Source: Amphibalanus amphitrite (Eukaryota; Arthropoda; Thecostraca; Balanomorpha; Balanidae). Taken from it: a stretch of 64,000 nucleotides of DNA. Positions 1 to 10,789 of this stretch are shown in pieces. A program made the translations under genes and the position numbers. The stretch lies in contig NW_024881673.1 of assembly GCF_019059575.1 (NCBI RefSeq), forward strand, positions 682,001 through 746,000. Direction: 5' to 3'. Under the pieces are notes generated by a model. That model was not told the origin of the DNA. It was given only the letters and a program-made list of their open reading frames with translations, and searched no databases. Each line of letters starts with the position of its first letter. Position 1 is the first letter of the stretch.

Positions 1-105
1 TGCCAAGTTTCAGCTCTCTATCGCCAGCGTGTTCGGAGCTATCGCGAAAAAACCCTATGGGGGGGGCGGCACCCGCCCCCCCCCCCCCCCCTCGGCCGGC
101 GAGGG
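1..105. mobile_element. TTAA-A element, terminal part cut by the window edge
   Basis: The last 105 bp match the end of the complete TTAA-A copy at 18808-19846. Shared features are the phrase ending in the G-run, the core CGGCACCCG, the C-run and the terminal GCCGGCGAGGG. TTAA follows at 106-109. The rest lies outside the window. Confidence 0.85.
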
Positions 106-109
106 TTAA

Positions 110-393
110 ACGAATTAATGTCCTAAGATGCATATGTGGGTTTTCCTGGGGTGCGGACCGAAAAACGTTGCAAATGTTGTATATTGGGCTAATCAGATCT
201 ACGATTGAGTACAATTGTTTTCTGTTTAGCACACTGTCGCCCAGTTTATGCAAACGTCTAGAAGCCGTTCAATCAACGTGCTTGAGACTTCTAACTGGGG
301 CCTTTCGCACATCGCCAGTTCTTGCTCTTCGTGCAGATACCGGCATTCCAGCACTTGATAACCGACGCGTCTTTCTTTTCCTCCGCTATTACT
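110..393 (+). pseudogene. I-type LINE ORF2 fragment, end of reverse transcriptase (part 1)
   Basis: The translation holds the region after the RT palm seen in Jockey/I-type non-LTR retrotransposons. Recognisable phrases are FSWGADRKTLQMLYIGLIRS, a Tyr-containing IEYN and LTGAFRTSPVLAL. The 5' part is missing because a TTAA-A element abuts at 109. The frame is broken at 393 by a hAT-like insertion and resumes in the same frame at 1672. The three parts (110-393, 1672-2695, 3704-3768) form one dead retrotransposon copy. RT would copy element RNA by target-primed reverse transcription, but this copy lacks the catalytic palm. Confidence 0.8.
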
Positions 394-1663
394 CAGGGCT
401 GGAAAAAGTGTTTCGGTGGTTGTCGTCCAAAGGAAAACGGGCTTATTTGGTTGTCAACTCAAGATGTCTAACTCGCGCCCCGCTGAGGGTCCTTGATTTC
501 CACGCCCTGCTCGGGAGGGGGGGGGGGGGGGTCAAACACCCCGCCCTTTTTAACTCGGATCCTGGGTCACGTAGTGACAAGCAGTAAACGGCATTCGAAA
601 GAACGTCCAAAATAAGGGCGAAAATCAATGACATTCGTTTTATAGGCTAAGCTAAGTCAAAGGTCAGGTCAACGGAGGTCATGAAAGATATTGCCTTTCA
701 ATATTTTTTTTTTTAACACCGGCGCACAACTCGGGAACAAATTGTATAGAGCTGTACAGCGCCGCGGAAAAGATTAGACAGCCCTTTTGACCCTTTCGGT
801 GACCCTTCGACGGTGCCACTGGTGGACTTCCACTCACCTTTGAACAAAAGGTGCTCAAGTTGGTACACTTCAGTCGTGCAGACGCCACGGACCCTGCGTG
901 CGAATATATTATAATTCCGCTCCTTTTTGATAGCGCAGGGTGATCAGCCATCAGGCTCAATTGTCCGACGATCCGTGTTCCTCGACCTCGGAAGTCCTGA
1001 GCCACCATATCCTCGTGGGCATATGACATAGCGTGCCCTCCCCTCGGCCTCACCAAAACATTACCGGCACTGACACGGTCCCACTCAAGATGTCCCGCCG
1101 CGGACCTACCCCCAGGCGCCACCGGGGTGGGTTTTGACGTCACAAAAGGAGCCCCGGCGGATTAGAGGGGACGCTAACTGGCCGCCGGCCGGGGGCGGCG
1201 CTGAAGGGTGCGGGCAGGGGCCGGCCGAGTCCTGGAATGTACTAGATTTGCCAGACACGTGTTGCCAGCGGACAACCACGGCGACCACTTGGTATGCCAT
1301 TGGTCGTCTTTATGAGGGTCACCGATCGGCCGTCCGAACGATGGTCGAACGACGCAGTATATACTAAATAGCTACGGAGAGTTGGAATATGTCTGTAGCT
1401 ACCAGGAAATTTTCCACTGGGATGCCGCCGCGTACGGGAGGTAACGGACTCGAGAACTGCGAGTCGATGTGATGGGGAGGGACAGAGAATGGTTTGCGTG
1501 GGCAGAGGTGATTGGGTTTCGTGGGCAGAGGCGGATGGGTTGTGCGCTTCTAACCTCACTAAGCGGAAGGAGTTAATCAGTTCAGGCGCTACGCGTGGTC
1601 GCCATAAGATCGTCTTCTCGGTTGTCGTCGACAACGACAAAACGATACAATTTTTCACCCCTG
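394..1663. mobile_element. hAT-like non-autonomous element, 8-bp TSD
   Basis: The left end reads CAGGGCTGGAAAAA and the right end, reverse-complemented, reads CAGGGGTGAAAAA. Both flanks carry CTATTACT (386-393 and 1664-1671). An 8-bp duplication and CAGGG ends are typical of hAT transposons. Removing 1278 bp keeps the LINE reading frame, which independently supports the boundaries. No transposase ORF was recognised; the interior is partly a decayed TTAA-C-like sequence and partly unassigned. Confidence 0.8.
474..800. mobile_element. Decayed TTAA-C-like element (reverse orientation)
   Basis: It resembles the element at 41113-42301. It has the doubled terminal motif (CGCGCCCCGCTG, then CACGCCCTGCTCGGG about 27 bp on), a G-run with degraded core TCAAACA, then an AACTCGG..CCTGGGTCACGTAG phrase and CAGCGCCGCGGAAAAG. 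The far end could not be placed; similarity fades after about 800. It lies inside the hAT-like element. Confidence 0.6.
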
Positions 1664-1671
1664 CTATTACT

Positions 1672-2695
1672 ACAGAGCAAAAAGTGTTCGAAATCACATT
1701 GCTATACCAGCGATGGAGGTGAGGAAACCAAGAACCCGACGCCCACTGCGTAGATCGTGCTTTCTCCCTGGGTGCCTTGAGCAAGCTCATCAACTGCTAA
1801 ACATTAGGTACACTGAAGTTACTCTAAATCCTCCTATGATTCCATTTTGGCTCCTCAAAGACCTATCCATCGAATTTCTTTTCGATTATAAGAAGACCAG
1901 TATACCTCCGGTGGAAGCTCAAATGCTCTTCCAGGAGTATGTAGAGCTCAACTGCGACTCTGCTTTTTTCTTTACAGATGGCTCATGTCACGAAAATAAG
2001 ATAGGTTCAGCAGCCGTCGGCCCTGGGCTTAGGTTTGGGACCCGGCTTCAAGAATTTACGACAGTCTTCAGTGCCGAAGTTCACGCAATCGAAAAAGTTA
2101 TGGAGCACATCAAGGCAAAAAAGATTGATCGGGCAACCATCTGTACTGATTCGAAATCCGCTCTTCAAGCACTGGAAAGGACTGATAATGTTACGCACCA
2201 CGGTATCTACAATATTCTCAGAATCACATCAGATCTCAATGAGGGCCAGCATGTGACCCTTCTCTGGGTACCAGGTCATTACGGTATTGCAGGAAATGAA
2301 CGTGCGGATGTCCTCGCAAAGGAGGCTGCAATGCGACCTGATCCAGTTGTGGAACCTATGGCCCAAGGGGACGCTATCCATAATGATAAAAATCAAATTC
2401 GCCGAGTACCTTCAACGCAAATGGGACCAACATCATGCTGCACATATGTATGCGATCAAACGAGAACTTAGAACATGGGTCACATGTAACCAACCAGACA
2501 GGATACGCGAGGTGACCCTGGCCAGATTGAGGTGTGGTCATACCCGCCTCACACATGGCCACCTTTTTGATAGGACGGACCCTCCGATTTGCCACACCTG
2601 TGACACACGCATCTCCGTAGAGCACATTTTGATCGCATGCACGGCATTGCATCACGAACGAAGACACATCACTAACTATCTTGCGGTACAACACC
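1672..2695 (+). pseudogene. I-type LINE fragment: RNase H and C-terminal zinc knuckle (part 2)
   Basis: From 1713 the frame encodes a linker and an RNase H domain. The four acidic catalytic residues are visible: Asp in TDGS (1977-1979), Glu in SAEVHA (2076-2078), Asp in CTDSK (2148-2150) and Asp in NERADVLAK (2307-2309). The protein then needs a frameshift near 2360-2400 into the next frame. That frame carries AEYLQRKWDQH and a CX2CX7HX4C knuckle (2590-2640) typical of LINE ORF2 C-termini. RNase H would remove the RNA template during reverse transcription. The frameshift and two insertions make it a pseudogene. The RNase H domain points to the I group rather than Jockey or CR1. Confidence 0.88.
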
Positions 2696-2699
2696 TTAA

Positions 2700-3703
2700 C
2701 CCGCGCACCGACGGGGGTCTGCGCCAACTTAGTACCGACGGGGGGGGGGGGGCGGATGACCGCCCCCCCCTGAGATCTCGAGAACGAAGCAAGATAGCGA
2801 CAAGCGGTAAACGGCATCGGATACGCACGGTCAAGATCTACAATTTTTACCAAGGTCATTTTCAGGTCAGGTCAAAGATGACGTCACAGGGGTCGAAAAA
2901 GTCAAAATGGCGGCGCTAGATATGGAGAGAGTTTTTCTCGAATAACTTTCGAATTAGTCAAGATAGGAACAAACTAAGGGCATCATCGTGATCCTCTCGT
3001 CAATCCGCATCGAATGATATATATGTTGACCTCGAAAGGTCAAGGTCAAAGGTTGACCTCAGGTCACGTGACCTCGAGGTCATCATGTATATCATTCAAT
3101 GCGTCTTGACGAGCTGAACACAATGAGACCATCCACGCGTCTGTATCTTGTTCCTGTACGGAGTTATTGGCCAAAAACCTTTGGTGACCTTTGATGACGT
3201 CACATGACCTCACAGCTGCCCAACAGCAAAACAGACCTCAAGGTAGTGAAGGTTGATCGTATATGAAGTCATGTATGGTATATGGGGCCATTCCGACCCG
3301 TTTTAATGGTAAAAACAGGGAGTTGATTTTCCCCCCATTGACTTATAATGGGGAGGTCGCGAAATTGACCTGACCTTAGGTCACTGATATCAAAATTCCG
3401 AGATATACATATTGTAGCTACTAATGACCTAATAACATCCTGCGACTTTCAAAGGCCTCCGACATCTACTGTAGCTCTGGCACGGTGACAAAGTTGCAAA
3501 AAAGTGACTTGAGGTTGGGTCATTCAAAGTGACCTGGTGACCTGACCTTAAAAGGTAGGAGGTTCAAACTTGCACACCTTGTGTAAAATTGATAAGGGAA
3601 TAGTCATACCAAATTTCGCGGCGCTACGCGCCGCGGTTTTCCCGCTATTCGCGAAAAACCTCAGGGGGGGGCGGATATCCGCCCCCCCCCGTCGGTGCGC
3701 GGG
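2700..3703 (+). mobile_element. TTAA-D element (1004 bp), copy 1
   Basis: It is flanked by TTAA at 2696-2699 and 3704-3707. The left end CCCGCGCACCGACGGGG is repeated about 27 bp inside as TACCGACGGGG. The right end is CGTCGGTGCGCGGG. G/C hairpins have cores GCGGATGACCGC (left) and GCGGATATCCGC (right). It contains the CGGCGCTACGCGCCGCGG hairpin, the CCCATTGACTTATAATGGGG module and a central inverted repeat CGAATGATAT (3011-3020) / ATATCATTC (3089-3097), with many AGGTCA half-sites between. Excision restores the LINE frame. Confidence 0.95.
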
Positions 3704-3768
3704 TTAAAAACGACCTCCCGACCCTTCTCGGAGACGACACAACATTGACAAACCTGGTAGGTACTTGA
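3704..3768 (+). pseudogene. I-type LINE ORF2 C-terminal end (part 3)
   Basis: When the TTAA-D element and one TTAA copy are removed, the zinc-knuckle frame continues from 2695 through 3708 with LPTLLGDDTTLTNLVGT and stops at TGA 3766-3768. Such a Leu-rich tail a short way after the knuckle is usual for LINE ORF2. This shows where the host LINE ended. Confidence 0.75.
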
Positions 3769-4269
3769 TTTCGTCCTAACATCACCCTACTCAGAGCTAC
3801 TTTAACGGCCTTGACTTTGAGTTAGCAGGCACCCGTCTCGCTACCACCAGGCTGACTTGTGATACGGGATGGCCGATGGGTCGAGTTTTTTTCGCTGGTA
3901 CCGAAACACAGAGCTTCGATGGCAGACGGGTTTTCTCCAGCCGCGGGAGCAGGCTTAGAGGCTCGGCGGCCCAGCGAGCTACACCAGCGGACCCCGGCCG
4001 CTGAACAGCGGCGGCGGCCGGGTTGAACGACCACAGACAACCGTCGGCCGCCAACTGCAGCAGCGACAAATTCCCTATCCTCCAAACCATTCCTTTCATC
4101 GTGACGCTTAAACATTCACAAACCCCATCCCTCCCAGCGACCTATCCCCCACTCTTCAAACCATTCCTGTCATCCAACTCTCGTCGTAACCTTACCATTC
4201 ACAAACTTCCTCCTTCCCTCCTTTCACAAACATCAATTTGCCGGTAAGTTTCACTGTCATTTATGCATC
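3769..4269. other. Unassigned segment between LINE and TTAA-M
   Basis: There is no supported gene. The first part may be LINE 3' UTR. It includes a GC-rich stretch (3940-4050) and a pyrimidine-rich stretch with repeated CAAACCATTCC (4083-4230), ending in TTTGCCGGTAAGTTTC, which resembles a splice donor. Overlapping minus ORFs of about 100 aa show no recognisable domain. Confidence 0.4.
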
Positions 4270-4273
4270 TTAA

Positions 4274-5307
4274 CCCTCGCCCTGGCAGGGGGGGTCGATG
4301 CGACCCCCCCCTAAGGTTTTTCGAAGATAGCGTAAAAACGGCGGCGCGCAGCGCCGCCAAATTTGGCACAGCTTATGGGGCAACCTTTTTACATATGACC
4401 TGAAAATTTCAGGTCTGGGTGACCTTGGGTCAGGTCACCAGGTCAGAAAAACCGGTACAAGGTCATGGTCAAATTTCAATTTTCTTTTTGCACCTGTCCA
4501 ACTCACAGTTTTGGACTGATTTCCTTCAAACTTTCAGGATGTGCTAAGTTCACCGAGTTGTATAACATATAGTTCGGGTTTTTTGAGGTCACTGACCTGA
4601 GGTCAGTTAGAGGTCATTACGTCGTAATGTTAAGCCTATGGGAAAATACTAAATTCGGAAAATACTGGAGATATCCGCTTCGTTCTATCACTTTTGTGCT
4701 TTGAAACCACAGTTCTTAACAGCAGGTCACTTGGTGCTTCTTTGTTTGGCGTACTTATCCATGGGTCAGGTCAAATGAGGTCAACTGAGGTCAAATGACG
4801 TTTTTGCCAATAACTTGGCACATAATGACGCTAGAGCTTAAAAAATGGTGTCATTGTGTTCCTGGTGATCAGCCGAATCGAATGATATGCAATATGATGC
4901 AATTTGGTTAACTTAAACTTAATTCATTACTTAAAGTTTACTTAAAATTTAAGAAAAACTTTAAGTACACTTAAGCAAGCTAAAAAGTATATCATTCGAC
5001 GCGCCTTGACGTGCTGAGTTCACTGGTGCTTTTCTTTTTGCTCTATCTTAATTAGATCAAAAGTTATAAGCGAAAAACTTTTGACCTGTTTTTAGCGAAA
5101 TTTTTACATTTATACCCCCCAAAACCCCCCTAAATATTGACCTAGAGCAACCAAATTTGCACAGGGGCGAGAACTCCAGGGGGCCCACCTACCTACCAAA
5201 TTTGGTGTTTCTAGGTGCCATAGGAGCCAATCGCGAGGGGGGGGTCGCATCGACCCCCCCCCCCCCTGCCAGGCCGTGTTATGAAAAAGGCCCTGCCAGG
5301 GCGAGGG
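4274..5307 (+). mobile_element. TTAA-M element (1034 bp)
   Basis: It is flanked by TTAA (4270-4273 and 5308-5311). The left end is CCCTCGCCCTGGCAGGGG. The right end is doubled (CCTGCCAGGCCGTG, then CCTGCCAGGGCGAGGG). Hairpin cores are TCGATGCGA (left) and TCGCATCGA (right). The central inverted repeat CGAATGATAT (4879-4888) / ATATCATTCG (4989-4998) is perfect. Its loop holds TTAAGT/ACTTAA motifs instead of the AGGTCA motifs found in other families. Confidence 0.92.
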
Positions 5308-5311
5308 TTAA

Positions 5312-5877
5312 CGTAAATTCATGGGTTTTTCCCCATATTCATGGCATAGTACATGGATATGGGTTTTCCCATGTTGTCTTGCTGTAAAAGTGGCCACCGG
5401 TCTTAGTTAGGACGGCCGGTTTGTTTTGCGCGGCGTAGTTAGGTCGCCGCCCTCCTCGCGAGGCCGGTAACGTAAGTAAGGGCCACTAAAAAAAAAATAT
5501 ATATATATATTTGGAAAATTCAAAATAGATGAATGTTTTTCTTTCTTGGATGCTCACTAGTGTTTTGATGCCTTGCATATCAAATTAGTTTGAGACTTGC
5601 TCAGAAGGCTGCTTCAAGCCTGGCATATCACACCCCAGAAAATATGCAAGGTAAGAAAGAAGCAAGAGTTTTGACTAGACAATCACTGTTTGACAGTTCA
5701 TCAACTTCAGTTTCATTTTCCATACCTAACATTGATAATGAAAAGCATCAGGGTCTGTTGTTCTGTCCCACAACCATGCTTCAGGATTTGGCATTAGATG
5801 TCTACACTGCTAGTGCTTCTATTCTGGTTTGTTGTTTATGTCTTCTGTTGATGTAGGTACCTACCTACCCATCTTTC
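5312..5877. other. Unique segment with retroposon-like tail and a possible exon
   Basis: The stretch near 5385-5512 ends in an A-run followed by (TA)n, as at the 3' end of a LINE or SINE. Further on, the segment ending GAAAATATGCAAG|GTAAGAAAG near 5651 has a good splice donor and a possible acceptor at 5600 (TTGCTCAG). A short plus-strand ORF (5590-5856) spans it, but no protein family was recognised. A host exon is possible but unproven. Confidence 0.3.
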
Positions 5878-5881
5878 TTAA

Positions 5882-7054
5882 CCCGCGCCGGGCCGGGGGG
5901 GGGGTGTTTGAACACCCCCCCTGCGGTTTTTCGCAGATATCTCAAAAACGGCGGCGCGGAGCGCCGCCGTTTTTGGCACACCTGTTTGTGCATCTGTTCC
6001 GCACATGTTGTGAAAATTTCAGACCCAGGTCACCTTAGGTCAGGTCACCAGGTCACGCTAAGTGACCTCACCTCAGAAAAAATAAGAATGCTCGTCATAG
6101 CTACACCGATTGATTGATTGCCTTGAAACTTTCAGCGATTGATTAGAGCAACAATATCTATAAAACGTTTATCTCGGAATTTTGATATCGGTGACCTAAG
6201 GTCAGGTCAATTTTGCGACCTCTCCATTATACCTAAGTCAATGGGAGAAAATTGAAAAGCGTCTGTTTTGCACGAACGTTATTCTAGACACTCTCAAACA
6301 TCGAGATGTAGGTAAAATGGACACACTGAACCGGAAAATGGCAACTGTGACCCCTCGTTATGTCCCCGAGGTCATCTCAGGTCACGAACAGAATCTAACA
6401 GTTTTTCGCTAATAACTTCTGATAGAGACGTGCTAGAGCGCTGAAAATGCCTTAGATGTGTTCGGCTCGACGTTGCGGATCGACTGATATGCAACATGAC
6501 CTTTTCCGGTCAGGTCATGACCTTGACCTGAGGTCAAATTTTCAAGTTGACCTTTCAAGGTCAAATTATAGTTCATTCGACGCGTCTCGACGAGAGGAAC
6601 ACGATGGTGGCAAAAGTAATGTCAGGACTCTTTTGAGTCAAAAGTTATTACCGAAAAAACGTTTTTCGTAAAAACGGCTATTTTTGAAGTTTTTGCCCCC
6701 TGGAGGCTAAACCGTTGACCTGAGGTCAAATCTGAGAACGTTACTCAGAAAGGTCGGTAAAAGGGCTATCGAATGCGCTTTTCCGCGGCGCTGTAGCTCT
6801 ATCGGTTCCCGAGATAGCCGTTGGCAGTTTCCAAAATGTTGAAATAGTGGACATTTGACCTTTGGTGACCTCTGGTGACCTGACCTTTGACCTGACCCAA
6901 AAAATGACCGAAGTGTTTTCGTCCTTATTTTGGACGTTCTTTCGATTGCCGCTTACCGCGTGTCGCTACGTGGCCCAGGAGCCGAGTTAGAAGGGGGGGT
7001 GTTCAGACACCCCCCGGCCCGGCGCGGAATCTCAGAGCACCGGCCCGGCGCGGG
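5882..7054 (+). mobile_element. TTAA-C element (1173 bp), GGCCGG variant
   Basis: It is flanked by TTAA (5878-5881 and 7055-7058). The left end is CCCGCGCCGGGCCGGGG and the right end is doubled. Hairpin cores are GTGTTTGAACAC and GTGTTCAGACAC. It contains the CGGCGGCGCGGAGCGCCGCC hairpin, a central module of AGGTCA half-sites near 6500-6560 and the phrase CATTCGACGCGTCTCGACGAG. Confidence 0.92.
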
Positions 7055-7097
7055 TTAACAACTTGCAAGGGCTTGTGTAGGCATGCATTGCGCATCA

Positions 7098-7122
7098 GGC
7101 TTCAGGCCTTCGGCCTGAAGCC
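7098..7122. other. Perfect 10-bp stem hairpin in spacer
   Basis: GGCTTCAGGC and GCCTGAAGCC form a perfect stem around CTTCG. It lies in the short unique spacer 7059-7194 between two TTAA-C elements. Its function is unknown. Confidence 0.6.
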
Positions 7123-7198
7123 AGATACACAACCACTTAACCTATGATGCTTCATGAGCTTGAGAATCTATAGCCCATTGCAATGTGCCTTTGGCTAT

Positions 7199-8378
7199 CC
7201 CGCGCCGTGCTGGGGGGGGGGGCGTTTTTACGCCCCCCCTCAGGTTTTTCGCGAATATCTCAAAAACGGCGGCGCGCAGCGCCGCCGTTTTTGGTACACG
7301 TGTTCCTACATCATTTCCGCACATGTTGTGAAAATTTCAGACCTAGGCCGTTCAAGGTCAGGTCACCAGGTCACGTCAAGTGACCTTACCTCAGAAAAAG
7401 TTCAAAGGCTCGCTATAGCTACACCGACTGAACGATCACTTTGAAACTTTCAGCGATTGATATGAGTAACAGTATGTATAAAATGTATATCTCGGATTTT
7501 TGATATCTGTGACCTAAGGTCAGGTCAATTTTGCGACCTCTCCATTATAAGTCAATGGGAGAAAATTGAAATGCGCCTCTTTTGGACGAATATCGTTCAA
7601 AACGCTCTCAAACATCGGTTCATAGGTAAACATGACACACTGAATAGAAAAAATGCACCTGTGACCCCTCTGTGTGCCCCTGAGGTCATCTCAGGTCATG
7701 AACGGTCGCCAGCAGTTTTTTGGCTATAACTTTTGATAGAGACGTGCTAGAGCGGTGAAAACACGTCAGATGTGTTCAGCTCGACGATACGGATCGACTG
7801 ATATGCAACATGACCCTTTTCGGTCAGGTCATGACCTTGACCTGAGGTCAAATTTTCAAAATGACCTTTCAAGGTCAACAAATAGTTCATTCGACGCGTC
7901 TCGACGAGAGGAACACGATGCTGGCAAAAGTAATGTCATGGCGCTTATGAGTCAAAAGTTATTGACGAAAAAACGTTTTTCGTAAAAAAGGCTATTTTTG
8001 GAGTTTTTGCCCTCTGGAGGCTAAACCGTTGACCTGAGGTCAAATCTGAGAACATTACTCAGAAAGGTCTGTAAAAGGGCTATCGAATGCGCTTTTCCGC
8101 GGCGCTGTAGCTCTATCGGTTCCCGAGATAGCCGTTGGCAGTTTCCAAAATGTTGAAATAGTCAACATTTTACCTTTGGTGACCTCTGGTGACCTGACCT
8201 TTGACCTGACCCAAAAAATGACCGAAGTGTTTTCGTCCTTATTTTTGACGCTCTTTCGATTGCCGCTTACCGCGTGTCGCTACGTGGCCCAGGAGCCGAG
8301 TTAGACGGGGGGGGGCGTGAAAACGCCCCCCCCCCCCCAGCACTCGGCGGAAAGTTCAGGCCACCAGCACGGCGCGGG
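7199..8378 (+). mobile_element. TTAA-C element (1180 bp) in a CTAT target
   Basis: Its internal sequence is close to the 5882-7054 copy. Ends are CCCGCGCCGTGCTGGGG and CCAGCACGGCGCGGG, with hairpin cores GCGTTTTTACGC and GCGTGAAAACGC. Both flanks are CTAT (7195-7198 and 8379-8382) rather than TTAA, so the 4-bp duplication is intact but the target is non-canonical. Confidence 0.92.
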
Positions 8379-8382
8379 CTAT

Positions 8383-9420
8383 ATGTTTCAACTAAAAACA
8401 ACTTATTATATACTATTTGGTTGCATTTCATTGAAAGTATCCACGGCCGGCTGACGGCTGGCTGCCCACAGTTTGCCACGGCTGTGGGCGGCTGTGGCTG
8501 TGGAGCCACGGCTGCGGGGCGGCTAGGCTGTGGAAAATTGCAGCCGTGCAGAACTCTAGTCGTCACTATTGCGCAAAAGTTGTCTTAGCGTTTCCATTTC
8601 TGAAATTTTGTTCGTGTCTCGGGATAAAGCAGTAGGGTCTAGTTTAGCGCCAGACGTCAGGTAGAATCGTCTTTATGGAAATTCCGGCCGGCTCTGAGTC
8701 ATCACCTTCTTGCCACGTTTTTTTTCTACCGTGACTCCAGAACAACCAATGGATGGTGTCATACACTGGCGGATCAAGGGGGGGGCATCAGCAGGGACGT
8801 ACCCAGGGGGGGGGCGGACGGGGCGCCCCCCTTGGGGCACGAGGAGGCCCCCGGATGGACTCAGGACCCCGTGGACCGAGGGTCCCCGTTGGTCAAAATT
8901 TGGTACGTCGGAGACGAGCGAAGTTCTGACGGAGAAAAGCCCGTCAGGTCAATCAGGGCTATCTGATCAGGCTCACCGCTAGGGTGCGTCCTTCTCACTT
9001 CCTGGGGCTTCCTGTGAATAACCACTGGTGTCTGTGTCTGACCGCTAGTGGCCCTCTGACTCCTCATCCTCAGAAGAGAGGAGGCCCTTTGTAGAGAGGA
9101 GGCCTCACGGGACTCATACACCCCCCTCCATCCCTCTTGGCTAAAGTATATGGTACGGGTCTGGGGCCATTAGGGGCAAATGCTCCCCCGCCCTGCAGCG
9201 CCCGAAATCGACTACGGGCAGTTTGATGTTTTTGTATAACAGGTATAGCGAAAGCTAAACAACTTGTATAAGGAAAAAGTTTGCTTTCAACTGCACAGCA
9301 GTGTAAAAGGAGTCCAAATCCGATGAGTTTTTGGAATTTTGAGAAACTGTTTTGGGTGATATGCTCCAATAGCACCCAGGACCGACTTTCTGGATCCGCC
9401 AGAGGTGCTATATAAATCAC
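8383..9420. other. Unassigned region; candidate short-TIR element 8766-9405
   Basis: 8383-8700 includes a GC-rich stretch of GGCTG/GCCAC repeats and shows no gene. CTGGCGGATC near 8766 and GATCCGCCAG near 9395 form a 10-bp inverted pair around an interior with G-runs, which suggests a small DNA transposon. No convincing target duplication was found. Confidence 0.35.
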
Positions 9421-9424
9421 TTAA

Positions 9425-10307
9425 CCCGGCAGTTGCTGGGGTATTTCGCCACCCACCGTTTGCTGGGGGGGGGGGGGGGCGTTAAACGCCCCCAGCCGAT
9501 AACTCGAGAACCAATAGACGCAGCGAAACGCACGAGGCGGCAAACGAAAGAACGCGACGAGACGCTTCAGATGAGTACTTCAAAGTTGAATTTTGCGGTC
9601 ACAGGTCGGGTCAAGGTCAGGTCAAACACCTGAAATCGGGTTTTCAGTAGCATGGATTTCAGGACTTCGCAATGGGCGCCTCTCGTCATAAACTCTGTTA
9701 AAACGGTGCACAATCCATCATATAAGGCCTACAAGAGTGTCAGCTCCATGTAGGGGTCAATCAAGCATAGGTCAGGGTCATGGTCAGGTCAACCGGGTAG
9801 GCACATATCCCCGAAAATCAAAACTGATATTCGTAGCCTGTGACACATGTTTTATGGGTAATTTGGGGCGTAGAACACGATGGTCACATTCATTTTATCA
9901 TATGTGTACGTGTTTGGCTCAAAAACCTCAATTTAAGAAATGCATATATCATGGTCGTGAGGTAGTCACGATAAATTGCCAAGATTCAGTTCAAGATTTT
10001 GGAAAATGCGGAACGATAATCAATAATCGAAGATAGCCATTTGATTGTTCTTGGTATTGGCAGTCTAATGGCGTTTACGGCATGTCTGTATGTCTATTTT
10101 GTGATTTTATATGATTTTTTTAACATATGCCGTTTTTGGTCGAAAACTCAGAAATCATGACGTCACTAAAACCTCGATATCTCAAAAATTTTCCGACCGA
10201 TTTTTTTTTTGAAACTTTGTCACAATAAACTTCAATTAATATATGCTATGGCCCGGCGAAAAAAGTGGGGGCGTTTAACGCCCCCCCCCCCCCCAGCAAC
10301 TCGCGGG
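9425..10307 (-). mobile_element. TTAA-E element (883 bp), reverse orientation
   Basis: It is flanked by TTAA (9421-9424 and 10308-10311). The left end CCCGGCAGTTGCTGGGG is repeated about 27 bp inward as CGTTTGCTGGGG. The right end is CCCAGCAACTCGCGGG. Hairpin cores are CGTTAAACG and CGTTTAACG. It carries AGGTCA motifs near 9600 and 9770 and is colinear in reverse with the E copy at 28450-29377. It shares its right TTAA with the next element. Confidence 0.92.
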
Positions 10308-10311
10308 TTAA

Positions 10312-10789
10312 AGGGACCCTCCCACCTTAACATTAGATTTGAGTTGAGATAGCCAAAATGGGGTCCCTGGCTCACAATTACCGGTTTCGGCACTCACAAC
10401 ATCGAGAAATGCCTTAAATCGGAAATATTGAATTTCAAAATTGCAGCATTTTGATTCAGAGGGGCTAAATCTTAGGAATACCCCTCTGAATGTGTGACGT
10501 CAGCGCAGATATCTACCGATTTTTAAATGTTTGACTAAAACGTTTTGTAGCACGCGGTGGTATATGCTGTTTACGCGCAACATCTGCCGCAAACGCCGCA
10601 CTTCTAAAATAAAGTCGCTAGAAACAGCGGAGATCCCAAAAAAGTAAACAAAAGTAAAAGTCTAATATTTTGAAAACCGGTGAATATTTTTCGGTGAAAT
10701 TTGGTAGATATTCGTTTTCGCTCTTTCTGAACCGAGCGACATCACTTTCATGCCAATTCATAAACTTTTTTGAAGGTGGGAGGGTCCCT
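10312..10789. mobile_element. TTAA-J element (478 bp)
   Basis: A perfect inverted repeat AGGGACCCTCCCACCTT lies at both ends, with TTAA on each side (10308-10311 and 10790-10793). It lacks the G/C hairpins and AGGTCA arrays of the other families, so it may be a different TTAA-targeting lineage. No ORF is apparent. A truncated relative lies at 62079-62146. Confidence 0.9.

Noticed and set aside
1242-1793. Minus-strand 183-codon frame
   Set aside because: It crosses the boundary between the hAT-like element and the LINE, so it cannot be an ancestral gene.
8766-9405. hAT element with CTGGCGGATC ends
   Set aside because: The ends pair, but no 8-bp or other duplication could be found, so the class was not assigned.
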